Positions 53,809 through 64,000 of a stretch of DNA of 64,000 nt are shown piece by piece. The stretch's first letter is position 1. Each line of letters starts with the position of its first letter. The translations under genes were made by a program, and so were the position numbers. The DNA is from Paralithodes platypus (taxonomy: Eukaryota; Arthropoda; Malacostraca; Decapoda; Lithodidae), in contig CM064530.1 in the NCBI GenBank assembly GCA_032716605.1, positions 12,246,472 to 12,310,471 of the forward strand, written 5' to 3'. Below the pieces are notes generated by a model, which was given only the letters and a program-made list of their open reading frames with translations, made no database searches and was not told the DNA's origin.

Positions 53809-55210
53809 GGGGCCCACCTCGTTATATTATAAGGGGGCCCACCTCGTTATATTATAAGGGGGCCCACCTCGTTATATTATAAGGGGGCCCACCTCGTTAT
53901 ATTATAAGGGGGCCCACCTCGTTATATTATAAGGGGGCCCACCTCGTTATATTATAAGGGGGCCCACCTCGTTATATTATAAGGGGGCCCACCTCGTTAT
54001 ATTATAAGGGGGCCCACCTCGTTATATTATAAGGGGGCCCACCTCGTTATATTATAAGGGGCCCACCTCGTTATATTATAAGAGGGCCCACCTCGTTATA
54101 TTATAAGGGGGCCCACCTCGTTATATTATAAGGGGGCCCACCTCGTTATATTATAAGGGGGCCCACCTCGTTATATTATAAGGGGGCCCACCTCGTGATA
54201 TTATAAGGGGGCCCACCTCGTGATATTATAAGGGGGCCCACCTCGTTATGTACTATTAAGGGGGCCCACCTCGTTATGTACTATTAAGGGGGCCCACCTC
54301 GTTATGTACTATTAAGGGGGCCCACCTCGTTATATTATAAGGGGGCCCACCTCGTTATATTATAAGGGGGCCCACCTCGTTATATTATAAGGGGGCCCAC
54401 CTCGTTATATTATAAGGGGGCCCACCTCGTTATATTATAAGGGGCCCACCTCGTTATATTATAAGGGGGCCCACCTCGTTATATTATAAGGGGACCCACC
54501 TCGTTATATTATAAGGGGGCCCACCTCGTTATATTATAAGGGGGCCCACCTCGTTATATTATAAGGGGGCCCACCTCGTTATATTATAAGGGGACCCACC
54601 TCGTTATATTATAAGGGGGCCCACCTCGTTATATTATAAGGGGACCCACCTCGTTATATTATAAGGGGGCCCACCTCGTTATATTATAAGGGGACCCACC
54701 TCGTTATATTATAAGGGGGCCCACCTCGTTATATTATAAGGGGGCCCACCTCGTTATATTATAAGGGGACCCACCTCGTTATATTATAAGGGGGCCCACC
54801 TCGTTATATTATAAGGGGCCCACCTCGTTATATTATAAGGGGCCCACCTCGTTATATTATAAGGGGGCCCACCTCGTTATATTATAAGGGGGCCCACCTC
54901 GTTATATTATAAGGGGGCCCACCTCGTTATATTATAAGGGGGCCCACCTCGTTATATTATAAGGGGGCCCACCTCGTTATATTATAAGGGGGCCCACCTC
55001 GTTATATTATAAGGGGACCCACCTCGTTATATTATAAGGGGGCCCACCTCGTTATATTATAAGGGGACCCACCTCGTTATATTATAAGGGGGCCCACCTC
55101 GTTATATTATAAGGGGGCCCACCTCGTTATATTATAAGGGGGCCCACCTCGTTATATTATAAGGGGCCCCACCTCGTTATATTATAAGGGGGCCCACCTC
55201 GTTATATTAT
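53809..55210. repeat. 25-bp satellite, about 56 copies
   Basis: The unit is ATTATAAGGGGGCCCACCTC followed by GTTAT. Variants have GGGG or GGGGA for the G-run, and a short sub-block (54246-54320) has GTACTATTAAGG. The unit resembles the terminus of the family B element at 60269-60657 (TTAAGGGAGCCCACCTC on the minus strand). Confidence 0.97.
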
Positions 55211-55383
55211 TGTTTTTGTTTCCTCTATCTCCCCGTCTGTTTAGCCCCCTGCCCCCAGAAGGAAAAGTAGGACAGTACATGAGACACAGAAACAGCTAAG
55301 GTTGGGTAGAGGATGTCAAACCTCACTCTGGATAGGACCAGCTTGGATTACAGAGCAACACTAAAGCGTCTATGTTAAATATA

Positions 55384-55507
55384 ATAAGGCTTCATTCTAC
55401 CTCAACCAACCCTTTTAACTACCACAGATCCATTCTAAGCTGCATAATATCGGCAACATATAGCTAGAATACAATATATCACACGTCGCTGGTACTCAAA
55501 GGGTTAA
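55384..55507. mobile_element. Family D right half
   Basis: 'ttttaactaccacagatcca', 'ttctaagctgcataatatcg' and CGCTGGTACTCAAAGGGTTAA are family D right-half motifs. The left half is missing. Confidence 0.75.
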
Positions 55508-55549
55508 CTTGTTCAGTAAATCTACATATAAGCAAATCGGTGGCTCCCC

Positions 55550-55777
55550 AATTGACCACTTGCGAGTTTCAAGCTATAAGGAAGTTGGAGCCGTGAACAT
55601 CGCTATTAAACAGAAATGCAATAATAATGTGAATTTATAATGGATTAAAAGTATGATCAATTTGGTTTTATGTATTCATATATGTATTGTGACCGTATTT
55701 TAACTGATAATTCTGTTAATTATCGATGTCTACAGCTTCAACTTCCTTATAGACCGAAACTCGCAAGTGACCAATTG
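55550..55777. mobile_element. Family E foldback element
   Basis: The outer ends CAATTGACCACTTGCGAGTT and AACTCGCAAGTGACCAATTG are perfect inverted repeats. The inner arms match 45118-45568. Confidence 0.87.
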
Positions 55778-55869
55778 TCCCTACCAAGGTTTCCGCCCGC
55801 AACACTTAGTTTGAGAGTGTGGCACGAAAGGTCTTGATATCGATAAAGAAATGGGACGAAAGTAATTGA

Positions 55870-56140
55870 GTGTGTCTGTAACGTATGTGTGTTTATATGT
55901 ATGTGTCTGTTTCTGCGTGTCTGTGTGTATTTTAGTGAGTGAATGCGTGTATTATGTGTTTGTTTGTGTAAATAAGTGAATGTGTGTATGTTGCTGAATG
56001 ACAGTGTATGTATGTGAGTATATATATGGTAGTGAGTGAATGTGTGTGTTTGTATATCGGTGTGTATGTGTGTGTGTTAATAACTGTGAGTGAGTTTATG
56101 CAAGTGTGTGTACAGTATGTGTGTGTGTGTGTGTGTGCGT
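55870..56140. repeat. Degenerate TG-rich tract
   Basis: Imperfect 'gtgtgtNtgt' and 'gtgagtgaatg' repeats are present. The open frames are compositional. Confidence 0.8.
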
Positions 56141-56352
56141 GTTCTGAGCAGTGTTGGGTAGATGAAGAGAAAATATTTAGATCAAAGAATCTTTTACAGG
56201 ACAAATTATGCACCTTAAAAAATATATGCGACACTCAAATCTGAAGCAAAATATTAGGACACGCATGAATGCATTCGTTGAATCATGCATATTCTGCGTC
56301 TTTATGTGTGTTTCTCGTGGCTACCTTCCGTCGATTTCATCCACATTAAGAA

Positions 56353-56356
<4 letters not shown>

Positions 56357-56391
<35 letters not shown>
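56357..56391. repeat. (TA)n microsatellite
   Basis: About 18 TA units at the left edge of a LINE tail. Confidence 0.95.
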
Positions 56392-56394
<3 letters not shown>

Positions 56395-56395
<1 letters not shown>

Positions 56396-56780
56396 TACAG
56401 TGGTAGGAAGACCTCCATTGAAATGGAGAGAATGTGTAGTACAAGTTTTGAAAGATAGAGGAATGACTATAGATCAGGCAAGGGAAATGGTAATATACAG
56501 GAATGAATAAAGAATTATAGTGAATAGATGAGTGAAAACACTGTCGTTTGGGAGAGGGGGCCGGGCGCCTAGTTGGGCTAGATAATAATCCGTCAGGCGC
56601 CTGGCCCGGGGATCCGGTATATATGAAGTGTCATGCCTGGATGCGTGGTGGGTGGGCACTGTGGTGTGCTCCGTTGCATGTCTGCTTGCTGAGACCGCAA
56701 CTTCTCCGGGATGTCGGGGGCCAGGAGTGTGCTGGAGTGCTCTTATTGATCCCTAGTCTCTGGGTCTTCTCCTGGGCGAC
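56395..56780 (+). pseudogene. 3' end of the LINE family seen at 10615
   Basis: It encodes GRPPLKWRECVVQVLKDRGM, then TIDQAREMVIYRNE and a stop. The 3' tail follows with CGTCAGGCGCCTGGCC and ATGCGTGGTGG, as at 11454-11780. This copy lacks the SINE present in the other. Confidence 0.8.
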
Positions 56781-56949
56781 TTAGATATGTGTGAATTTGT
56801 ATTTTGTTTTTTTGTTTTGTGTTGTGTTGTTCCTGGTTGGGCTCTGTCTCGAGTTGGCCATCCCCAGCTATGGGAAATGTGCCTGAGTATATACATACAT
56901 ACTTTACATACATATCTCACAAATACACGTGAGGATTGACTGTGCCCGT

Positions 56950-57055
56950 CTTTCCTCTTTTAGCTGTCCAAGATCCTTTTCAGGCTGTATAAAATCATCA
57001 TATGATAACTAGAATAAACTGTTGAAACACGTCACAAATTTCAAGGGACTACAAT
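56950..57055. repeat. Family D/D2-like remnant
   Basis: 'caagatccttttcaggctgt', 'aaaatcatcatatgataact' and 'agaataaactgttgaaacac' match the right half of the element at 9755-9958. The ends are not preserved. Confidence 0.5.
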
Positions 57056-57179
57056 AAGAGTAAGTAGGATAAATCTATCAAAACATTCTGATAACCTGTA
57101 GCAGATACCAGAATCCGAAGCAATGTGCCGATAGGGTATCTCGTGTGACTAGCCTAACACTCTCCCACATTTGGGGTGG

Positions 57180-57545
57180 TGTGGTGGTTCTGTTTAACGA
57201 TTATTTTTGGGTTTTATTTATTTATGTATATTTTTTGGCCATTGTTAAGGACATCCTTTTTAGTTTCCCTTAATTTAAGAGAAATGCCTACCCAAATTAA
57301 TCAAGCTAAAACAAATGCAAAAACGAAATCCCATTTGAGATAAAGTAATAACTTTTTCGGATAGAAATTTATCACGGTCAAAGTCCGGGTTTCCCCAATT
57401 CACTTGCTCGCTATGGCTTGCCCAGAATAAGTCGACATCTGAATGGAGTCAAGCAATACATAATCGAAAACTAATGGGGTAGAACGCCTTAAAATCACTA
57501 ATATAATAGGGCGAAACAGGGGTCAACACATGACTACCCGCAGTT
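57180..57545. mobile_element. Strongly diverged family A element
   Basis: It retains 'ttttcggatagaaatttatc', CTCGCTATGGCTTGCC, 'aagtcgacatctgaatgg' and 'aaaactaatggggtagaacg' in the family A order. The ends are not clear. It appears much older than the other copies. Confidence 0.6.
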
Positions 57546-57640
57546 TAGATAGAGTTAACCCCATATGGCATTTGGTCCGTGTGATTAAGCAATGATTGAT
57601 TGTAAGGTCATTCCCCTGGCGTCGGATATTGTTGTCATTT

Positions 57641-58150
57641 TTTTTTGTTTTTTTTTTTTTTTTTCTATATTCCAACTACTCCCTCTCGGGCATAGGCTGA
57701 GAGCCTGTACATTCCACCGCTCAACACGGTGAAGCCCGTGAGGTCTTGTTCCAGTCTGGGGAGTGAGACATGTGAAGCATCCATCATGGCTCGAAGCAGC
57801 TCCATCTCTGAAGCGGCTGGTTGCTTCGCTCAAGTGCTTCACCGTCTCACCCTCCAGACTCAGACCCTCACTCTCACAACGCCACCTATTGAGCAGTGAA
57901 CTCACTAGGCATTGTCCCCCTGTAACATATTTTGAATATGGGAATATTCATACAGTGTTATTTAATCAGGGAACAATGAGGGTATTTTTTTGGCATTTCG
58001 GTGGGCTTTGTGGTAATGCACTGATACTAGGTACAGCACAAATTCAATCCCAATAATATCTTCCCATTGACATATCGGGATTTGAACCCGGGTTCATTGG
58101 ATTACCAATCCAGTGGCATGACCACTCCACCACACCTCCCCTATACTCAC
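57641..58150 (-). mobile_element. Long tRNA-derived SINE with poly-A tail
   Basis: On the minus strand the head (58140-58078) has an A-box-like TGTGGTGGAGTGGTCATG, an anticodon-loop-like TTGGTAA and the B box GGGTTCAAATCCC. A body of about 400 bp follows and it ends in an A-run (57664-57641). The body frame (57585-57905) is open for about 100 codons but has no recognisable domain. Confidence 0.6.
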
Positions 58151-58180
58151 GTAGTGAGTACTTACTCACGTAGTACTGGG

Positions 58181-58270
58181 ATAGATAGATAGATAGATAG
58201 ATAGATGGTTAGATAAATATTGGTTAGGCAGATAGATGTATAGATAGATAGATTGATAGATTAGATATAT
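58181..58270. repeat. (GATA)n microsatellite, interrupted
   Basis: TAGA/GATA units are broken by short unique pieces. This is a simple repeat. Confidence 0.9.
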
Positions 58271-58439
58271 AGATAGTGAGAGAGGAAAGAAGTTAGCGTG
58301 AACTCTATTAATCTTAGTGTCTGTCCTTATTGGGTTCATCATGTGAAGAACCATTGTACTAGAATAAAAGAACTTCTGCCGAGGAAGAAGTCCGAAATTG
58401 AAACATTTGTATGTGTAGTATGTACATGAAGGAGCTTCT

Positions 58440-58690
58440 GTTGAATGATCGTCCTTGAAGTGTCAGCTTTGGCAGTGAGTCGCTGGAGAAGGTGCACAAG
58501 TTTTGATACTTGGGAGATACCACCTCTGCCGGTGGTGGGGCCTAAGCCGCCATTATCGCCATAGTTTGATGTGGCTAGGGAAAGTTTAGAGAACCGCTGC
58601 CAACTCTAATCATGAAAAGCCTCCCACTCCTCTTGAAGGAAAAGATGTACGCTCTGTGTATTAGATGCAGAATGATTTTTGCTTAACAAA
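58440..58690 (+). pseudogene. LINE reverse transcriptase C-terminal remnant
   Basis: Across frames it reads KFYLGDTTSAGGGA-like residues, then WLGKV/FREPLPTL-like residues and LLLKEKMYALCIR. This resembles the F-x-Y-L-G-D ... K-G-K-I-Y segment that follows the catalytic box in RTE-type and related LINEs. It has multiple frameshifts. The 58691-58955 stretch shows no gene. Confidence 0.55.
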
Positions 58691-58958
58691 TGTGACTGGT
58701 TAAACTTGTCATTGCGGGTGACGTCTTGGTACGTTATATGTAATACAATCGTTTACTGAGGCTGACCTCATGGTAAGTTTTGGTATCCTAGCTAACTTTG
58801 GTAGTTTAGAGCTCCTTCACTTGATACCAGACAAAATATAAGCCTATAGCCATTGCAATATCAGTCTTTAAAATTATGCATATACTGTATGTAAGTACAG
58901 TTGGTAATCCCTTCCTCACAAATTATCATGCCTAGAAACCTATTCTTTCTCCAACTAA

Positions 58959-59154
58959 TTAACCCATTCATTATTCCTTGGTGTCATCATAGCAATATTC
59001 TGTCTAGCATTAGATGATTTTAGCACGCTTAAGAAGAGAGCTTAGGAAATAAACGAGCAATAAATAACTGTCAAATAACTATCCCCATTTCAGCAGTTCC
59101 AAAACTTTATAAAATCGTATAATATGAGCCAGAATATAAGGAAGAAAGGCTTAA
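58959..59154. mobile_element. Family D element, diverged
   Basis: It opens TTAACCCATTCATTATTCCT. It contains 'gcattagatgattttagcac' and 'aaaatcgtataatatgagcc' and ends at the TTAA where a family A element begins. Confidence 0.75.
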
Positions 59155-59474
59155 GGGGAGATTTCCACTTGAGAGATTTTTTTCTGGACCCCTTTCTCCC
59201 TCATATTTAGCCCCATTGATTTTGATATTTTAAGACGTTCGCCCCATAATTAAGAACTTTCGTCCCATTTCTGTCAATTTTAAGACCTTTCATGCAATTT
59301 AGGTGTCGATTTTTTCCTGGCGAGCGATAGCGAGCCTGTAATTTAAGAGGAACTGGCCTTTGGCCGGGACATTTTTCTACCGAAAAATGTACACATTTAT
59401 CTTGAAAGGGGCCTAGAGGGTGTAATTTTAAACTTGATGGAGGTCTAGGGAACTAACTAAAAACCTCCCCTTAA
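59151..59474. mobile_element. Family A TTAA element, complete
   Basis: It is 324 bp, opening TTAAGGGGAGATTTCCACTT and closing AAACCTCCCCTTAA, with GGCGAGCGATAGCGAGCC. It is very similar to 22993-23328. A poly-T run follows at 59538-59571. Confidence 0.88.
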
Positions 59475-59533
59475 TCGTGTGCTGAAAATTTTAACCCTCT
59501 GCGTCACCGGGCATTATTGATGAAACTTTTGAT

Positions 59534-59576
<43 letters not shown>

Positions 59577-59588
59577 ACAATAATCAGC

Positions 59589-59961
59589 TTAAGGGGAGAT
59601 GAGCTGGTTTTTCTGGCCCCCTTCTCCCTCATGTTTAATCTCATTCGTTATTGGGATTTTTTAGACGTTCGACTCATTAGTTTGACGATTTTATGACTTG
59701 ACACCCCATTTCTTTGTCAATATTAAGACTTTTCGTGCCATTTAGGTGTCGATTTTTTCTTCCTGGCGAGCGATAGCGAACCTGTCATTTTAATTTTAAG
59801 GGTAACTGGTCTTTGGCCGGGACATTTTTCTACCAGAAAATGTACACATTTATCTTGAAGGGGGTGGGGTTGTTATTTTAAGTATGATGGAGGTCTAGGG
59901 AAAAAACTAAAAACATGATTCATACATGAAAAATCAACCAAAAAATAAACCATCCCCCTTA
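59589..59961. mobile_element. Family A TTAA element, complete
   Basis: It is 373 bp, opening TTAAGGGGAGATGAGCTGGT and closing CCATCCCCCTTAA, with GGCGAGCGATAGCGAACC and the hairpins. Poly-A and TA runs follow at 60028-60089. Confidence 0.86.
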
Positions 59962-60033
59962 ACCATAATTAAATATGTATCAGAAGTTAGAGGGATGGCA
60001 ATACTACAATATTACTGAAAGGAAAAAAAAAAG

Positions 60034-60086
<53 letters not shown>

Positions 60087-60268
60087 CTCACAATACGGTA
60101 GGTTATGGTCATACGTCCAAGCTGTTAGTGGCGTGACACTGTTCTAAAAGGTTTTGGTTAATATTGTTCTAAAATTGAATATATTAATAATTTCACATTT
60201 GCCGTGAAAACTTTGAGAGAAAATTAGAAGGTAACATGGAGAAAATTGAGAGCTGCCCTTAAGTAGAG

Positions 60269-60657
60269 TTTAAACGGGGTCACCTGCTTGTTTTCTCTTT
60301 CTCTCATTTTCTCTCTTTCTCTGGCTTGTATCCATTCGGCCCCATTCAGCCAACTGTTTTAAGACGATTATCCCCATCCAGGTGTCGAATTTTTCCCGGC
60401 GAGCGATAGCGAGCACTATTGTATGGAGAATCCGGCTTCGCCGGAGACATTTTTCTATCGAAAAATGTACAAATTTAGCTTGCTGTCAAAACAAATATAC
60501 ATACAGTATATGCTGGCTCGCTACCGCTCGCCAGGAAAATATTGACACCTGGATGGGAGTAAACGTCTTAAAACAGTAGGCTGAATGGGGCCGAATAGAT
60601 ACAAGCCAAAGAGAGAGGGAGAGAAAGAGAAAACAGAAGTGAGGTGGGCTCCCTTAA
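60269..60657. mobile_element. Family B TTAA foldback element, variant
   Basis: It opens near TTTAAACGGGGTCACCTG and closes GTGAGGTGGGCTCCCTTAA. The arms include 'cattcggccccattcagcca' and 'aggctgaatggggccgaata'. Its right end resembles the 25-bp satellite unit. Confidence 0.84.
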
Positions 60658-60659
60658 CG

Positions 60660-61110
60660 TCCCCACACAAACACTAAGACAAACACACACAACAATTATA
60701 AACACACACCTGCGTTCCGTACATGCACACGAACAAAAACACACGCACATAAACACACGCGTACCGTACATACACATACAAGCGCACACACACACATACT
60801 TACACATACACACAAACATTCATACAGACAAACACACATACTATACAAACACACACACACACACACTTGAAATTTAAATAGGGCTTTTAAATAGGGCTAT
60901 ATATCAGTCTTACAATTTGAAGTGACACTCGCTACAGACCGCTTTGCATTTTGTGTTCATCTTACGCATAAAGAAAATATATTGTTCATACACACAAACA
61001 AAACTTGAAACATGCGTACATAAACACATACACGTTTGCATTAACACACACACATACAAATTCAATACACACACACACATAAAACACACCCACACACACA
61101 CTCTACCTTC
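60660..61110. repeat. Degenerate CA-rich tract
   Basis: Imperfect ACACAC and 'cacatacac' repeats are present with unique insertions. No real frame is supported. Confidence 0.75.
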
Positions 61111-61189
61111 AGGTTTATACATAATTGGTAACAATATTCTAAAAAAATGATTATGCCTGCCATTAAATTAACAATATTGCCTTCTGCGT

Positions 61190-61300
61190 GTTTTTTTCTG
61201 CAGGCTAGATAATTGAATATGAGTTTTTTTCTGCAGGCCAGATCATTGCATATAAGTTTTTTTCTGCAGGCCAGATAATTTAATATAAGTTTTTTATTAT
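61190..61300. repeat. 33-bp tandem repeat, three copies
   Basis: The unit has 'tttttttctgcaggccagat' followed by 'aattgNatataag'. The copies differ at several positions. Confidence 0.85.
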
Positions 61301-61458
61301 TTTTTCTCGGGTGTAAGCATAAATCGTCTCCACACAGCCAATAGTTATACCGGTACAGCAAATGCCAATACTTTGCAAACAATTCCTTCATTTTTATTCC
61401 TTCGATAATTACGATAACGTCATACGGATTTATTTATTATTAGGAAATTACTTGGAGC

Positions 61459-61605
61459 TTAAGGGGGTAGTGCTTGGTTTTTGGTATATATATTTATTTA
61501 TTTCCTTGTTTTTGAGTGTCCTCGCTAGGCCTCCATCAAACTTAGAAAAACACCCCCTAGACCCCTTTTCAAGATAAATTTGTACATTTTTCGGTAGACA
61601 AAAAA
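61459..61605. mobile_element. Family A 'GTAGTG' left half
   Basis: It opens TTAAGGGGGTAGTGCTTGGT and runs to 'acatttttcggtaga', where an A-run replaces the rest. Confidence 0.78.
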
Positions 61606-61833
61606 AAAATATATAGAATTATAATTGTCATAGTGACGTCACAGGAGTATCCTCATCGTGGACTGGATGGTGGACTTACACTCCAATGACGTCACAGATC
61701 CGGTGTAGACGATCCACAAAATCCTGTATACCATTGTTAATAATTAGTTCGGTGCCATTGCATTTTGCAAGATGATTATGTGCAGGATGGCGATTATTAT
61801 TCCATGTTTATCTCAACCCATGCACCACCACTT
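61606..61833. promoter_or_regulatory. Two CRE-like palindromes (TGACGTCA) in unique sequence
   Basis: TGACGTCA occurs at 61634-61641 and 61687-61694, each followed by CAG. It is the full consensus for CREB/ATF factors in animals. No start site is visible nearby, so a regulatory role is a guess. Confidence 0.35.
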
Positions 61834-62215
61834 TTAAGGGGGGTGACCTGTTTTTGTTCTGTCCTTTTCTATCTTTCTCTGGCTTTTATCCATTTGGCCC
61901 CATTCAGCCTTCTGTGTTAAGACGTTTATCCCCATCCAGGTGTAAATTTTTTACTGGTGAGCGGTAGCGAGCCAGCATATTTTTTATTTTTATTTGACAG
62001 CAGGCTAAATTTTTACATTTTTCGATAGAAAAATGTCTCCGGCGAAGCCGGATTTCTTCATATAATGCTGGTTCGCTATCGCTCGCCAGGAAGAAATCGA
62101 CACCTAGATGGGGATAAACGTCTTAAAATAGTTGGCTGAATGGGGCCGAATGGATACAAGCCAGAGAAAGAGAGAAAAGGACAGAAATAACAAAAAGCAG
62201 GTCACCCCCCCTTAA
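61834..62215. mobile_element. Family B TTAA foldback element, complete
   Basis: It is 382 bp, opening TTAAGGGGGGTGACCTGTTT and closing CAGGTCACCCCCCCTTAA. It is nearly identical to 44496-44877. Confidence 0.88.
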
Positions 62216-62404
62216 GTGAAAACATAATTGTAGACAGCATCGTATTGAAGAACTACATCAGGTCACAATATATGGGTCAATAAGAGACTGCTGCTGCTGT
62301 GTTTAGGGTAGAATATGTTGTATAAACTTGAATTGTTGGAACTGACGAAGCTCCCCCCCCCCTCCCCCTCTCCTTCATATGCATATATTTGGGGTGTGTG
62401 GATT

Positions 62405-62759
62405 TCAGGGGAGATGGGCCGTTTTTCTGATCCCCTCTTCTTCCTCGTGTTTAGCCCCATTAGTTTTCAGATTTTATGACGTTCGGCTCATTAGAGTGTC
62501 GATTTTAAGACCTTTCGCCCAATTTCTTTGTCAATATTGAGATCTTTCGTGCTATTTAGGTGTCGATTTTTTTCCTGGCGAACGATAGTGAGCCTCTAAT
62601 TTTGGAAAAACCGGACAAATTTTCAACCGAAAAATGTACAAATTTATCTAAAATGGGGATCTAATGGATGTTGTTTTTAGCTTGATGGAGGTCTAGGGAG
62701 GAAACTAATAACATAAAAAATACACAAATGATCAAATAAATACGGCCGTCTGCCCTTAA
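62405..62759. mobile_element. Family A element
   Basis: It opens 'ttcaggggagatgggccg' (left TTAA mutated), has GGCGAACGATAGTGAGCC and lacks the usual GGCC hairpin. It ends GTCTGCCCTTAA. Confidence 0.8.
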
Positions 62760-62907
62760 TTAGGTTTATGGGGTAGGGGTTCAGTGAGGGGATAATATTA
62801 TATACAGTACATGTACACACGCACGCGCTCTCTCACGTACTGTACCCTGCCACACATAAACACGCCCATACAAATGTACACACGTGAACACTGATCAAGT
62901 TACACCA
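62760..62907. other. Short non-coding spacer
   Basis: ACACACG and CTCTC bits only. Confidence 0.5.
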
Positions 62908-63123
62908 TTAACCCCCTACTGTACCGGCGACGTCTTTGTAATTTGGTTTCAGCTACATTTAGACGATTTTATGAAGCTTAGGAATTACATAGAGTAACTA
63001 GAAAGATGAACTGAGACAGTCTGTAGCCTTATATTGAGTAGACGTCCTTCCGAAGCTGAACAAAATCGTCTAATAGTTGCCAGAATATAATGAAAAGTCC
63101 ATCTCCGGTACAGAAGGGGTTAA
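62908..63123. mobile_element. Family D TTAA element, complete
   Basis: It is 216 bp, opening TTAACCCCCTACTGTACCGG and closing TCCGGTACAGAAGGGGTTAA, with well-matched arms 'tttagacgattttatgaagc' and 'gctgaacaaaatcgtctaat'. Confidence 0.88.
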
Positions 63124-63303
63124 GGCTAAGTTCTGAAGCATTTTGTATACAATAAAGGATTACATTGTCTCGTGTGGATTCGGTACATAGTCAAATAGGT
63201 GCATGGCTATTAGTGCTAACGACTGTAGAAGCAAGCGTTTCACTAGTATACTCACACATACACACACACACACATAACGGGTGTGTGGATAGCTTCAACA
63301 GAC

Positions 63304-63666
63304 TTAAGGGGGTAGTGCTTGGTTTTTGGTCTATATATAAATATATAAATATATTTAGAGTTTCCTCGCTAGACCTCCATCAAGCTTAGACAAACACCCC
63401 CTAGACCCCCTTTCAAGATAAATGTGTACATTTGCGGTAGAAAAATTTCCCGGCCGTTCGTTCCTTCTAATATTTGAGGCACGCTATCGCTCGCCAGGAA
63501 AAATTCGACACCTAAAGAGCACGAAAGGTCTTAATATTGACAAAAAATGAGGCGAAAGGTCTCAAAATCGCCAAACTAACGGAACGAACGTCTTAAAACT
63601 TCAAAGCTAATATGCTAAACATGAGGGAGAAGGGGGGTCCGGAAAAAGCGAGTACTACCCCCTTAA
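63304..63666. mobile_element. Family A element, 'GTAGTG' subtype, complete
   Basis: It opens TTAAGGGGGTAGTGCTTGGT and closes GAGTACTACCCCCTTAA. The CCGGCCGAAGG hairpin is shortened. The landmark is CACGCTATCGCTCGCC. Confidence 0.86.
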
Positions 63667-63771
63667 AACCTCGATTTATGTCCCAAGAGTGTTATACGAA
63701 CATTAGCTTTTGCATTATATCCTCGTCAAGAAGGAACAATTCGCGTGGAAGAAGTTAGGGCAATAGTTTGC

Positions 63772-63990
63772 CTAAAGCCGGTATCACACGAGCGCTTTTT
63801 TACTCAACATTTATCCTCAACACTGGTCTGGCAGCTTATGAGATCAACATTTAACATATTTCTTTTGCCTAAATTCATTATATTATCAGTCTAGTTTACG
63901 ATACCAGTGCAAAATATTCCAAAAATGTTGCCAGAAAAATGTTGATCATAGAATGTTGACTATAAAAGTGCTCGTGTGATACCGGCTTAA
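63772..63990. mobile_element. Family C element
   Basis: It opens CTAAAGCCGGTATCACACGA and closes CGTGTGATACCGGCTTAA. It lies at the window end. Confidence 0.86.
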
Positions 63991-64000
63991 GTAGCCCCAC

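Noticed and set aside
57585..57905. Host exon on the minus strand (about 100 codons)
   Set aside because: It ends in a genomic A-run and is joined to a tRNA-like head. It has no recognised domain and no convincing donor, so it was treated as a SINE body.
58078..58145. Functional tRNA-Thr (GGT) on the minus strand
   Set aside because: The B box and anticodon loop are good, but the acceptor-stem sides do not pair, and a long body and poly-A follow. A SINE head fits better.

Overview
This is a eukaryotic, very repeat-rich window, most likely from an arthropod and plausibly a crustacean. The evidence is one intron-split neuropeptide-receptor gene of arthropod type, several non-LTR retrotransposon lineages, tRNA-derived SINEs, dozens of short transposons bounded by TTAA, and an exceptional density of micro-, mini- and satellite repeats. 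Nothing looks bacterial or viral: there are no operons, ribosome binding sites or CRISPR arrays. The taxon is an inference; I could not run a search.

The only host gene I can support lies on the minus strand from beyond the right-hand part of the window down to 14517. It is a rhodopsin-class GPCR of the AKH/RPCH - ACP - corazonin (GnRH-like) receptor superfamily. Seven exons can be read: 51553-51476 (TM4), 30574-30370 (ECL2 and TM5), 20825-20666 (ICL3 and TM6), 20199-20021 (TM7), and three cytoplasmic-tail exons at 16519-16440, 16246-15838 and 14866-14517. Splice phases agree at every junction. Exons for the N-terminus and TM1-3 are not visible and probably lie beyond position 64000. The introns are filled with mobile DNA, including a nearly full-length CR1-like LINE in the opposite orientation.

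Layout. 1-2640: non-coding sequence and microsatellites. 2641-8660: a 6-kb 21-bp minisatellite. 9.0-14.5 kb: LINE remnants and foldback elements. 14.5-20.9 kb: 3' half of the receptor gene, with a 34-bp satellite grown inside a LINE fragment. 21-24.2 kb: satellites and TTAA elements. 24.3-29 kb: CR1-like LINE. 30.4 kb: TM5 exon with a partial duplicate beside it. 32.7-35.7 kb: minisatellites, including 53 copies of a 32-bp unit. 37.3-39.4 kb: two LINE endonuclease remnants. 39.6-50 kb: a dense nest of TTAA elements, several inserted in one another. 51.5 kb: TM4 exon. 53.8-55.2 kb: a 25-bp satellite. 55.4-64 kb: more TTAA elements, SINEs and LINE tails.

The dominant non-genic system is a community of non-autonomous TTAA-bounded elements. 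Family A (about 320-390 bp, ends TTAAGGGG/CCCCTTAA) has about two dozen full or partial copies. Family B (about 382 bp) is a full-length foldback. Family C (about 218 bp) has ends GCCGGTATCACACGA. Family D (about 210 bp) has ends TTAACCC...GGGTTAA. Nested insertions at 44467-45060 and 48508-49081 show TTAA duplication directly, which points to mobilisation by a piggyBac-type transposase encoded elsewhere; none is encoded here. Several satellites appear to have grown from transposon sequence.
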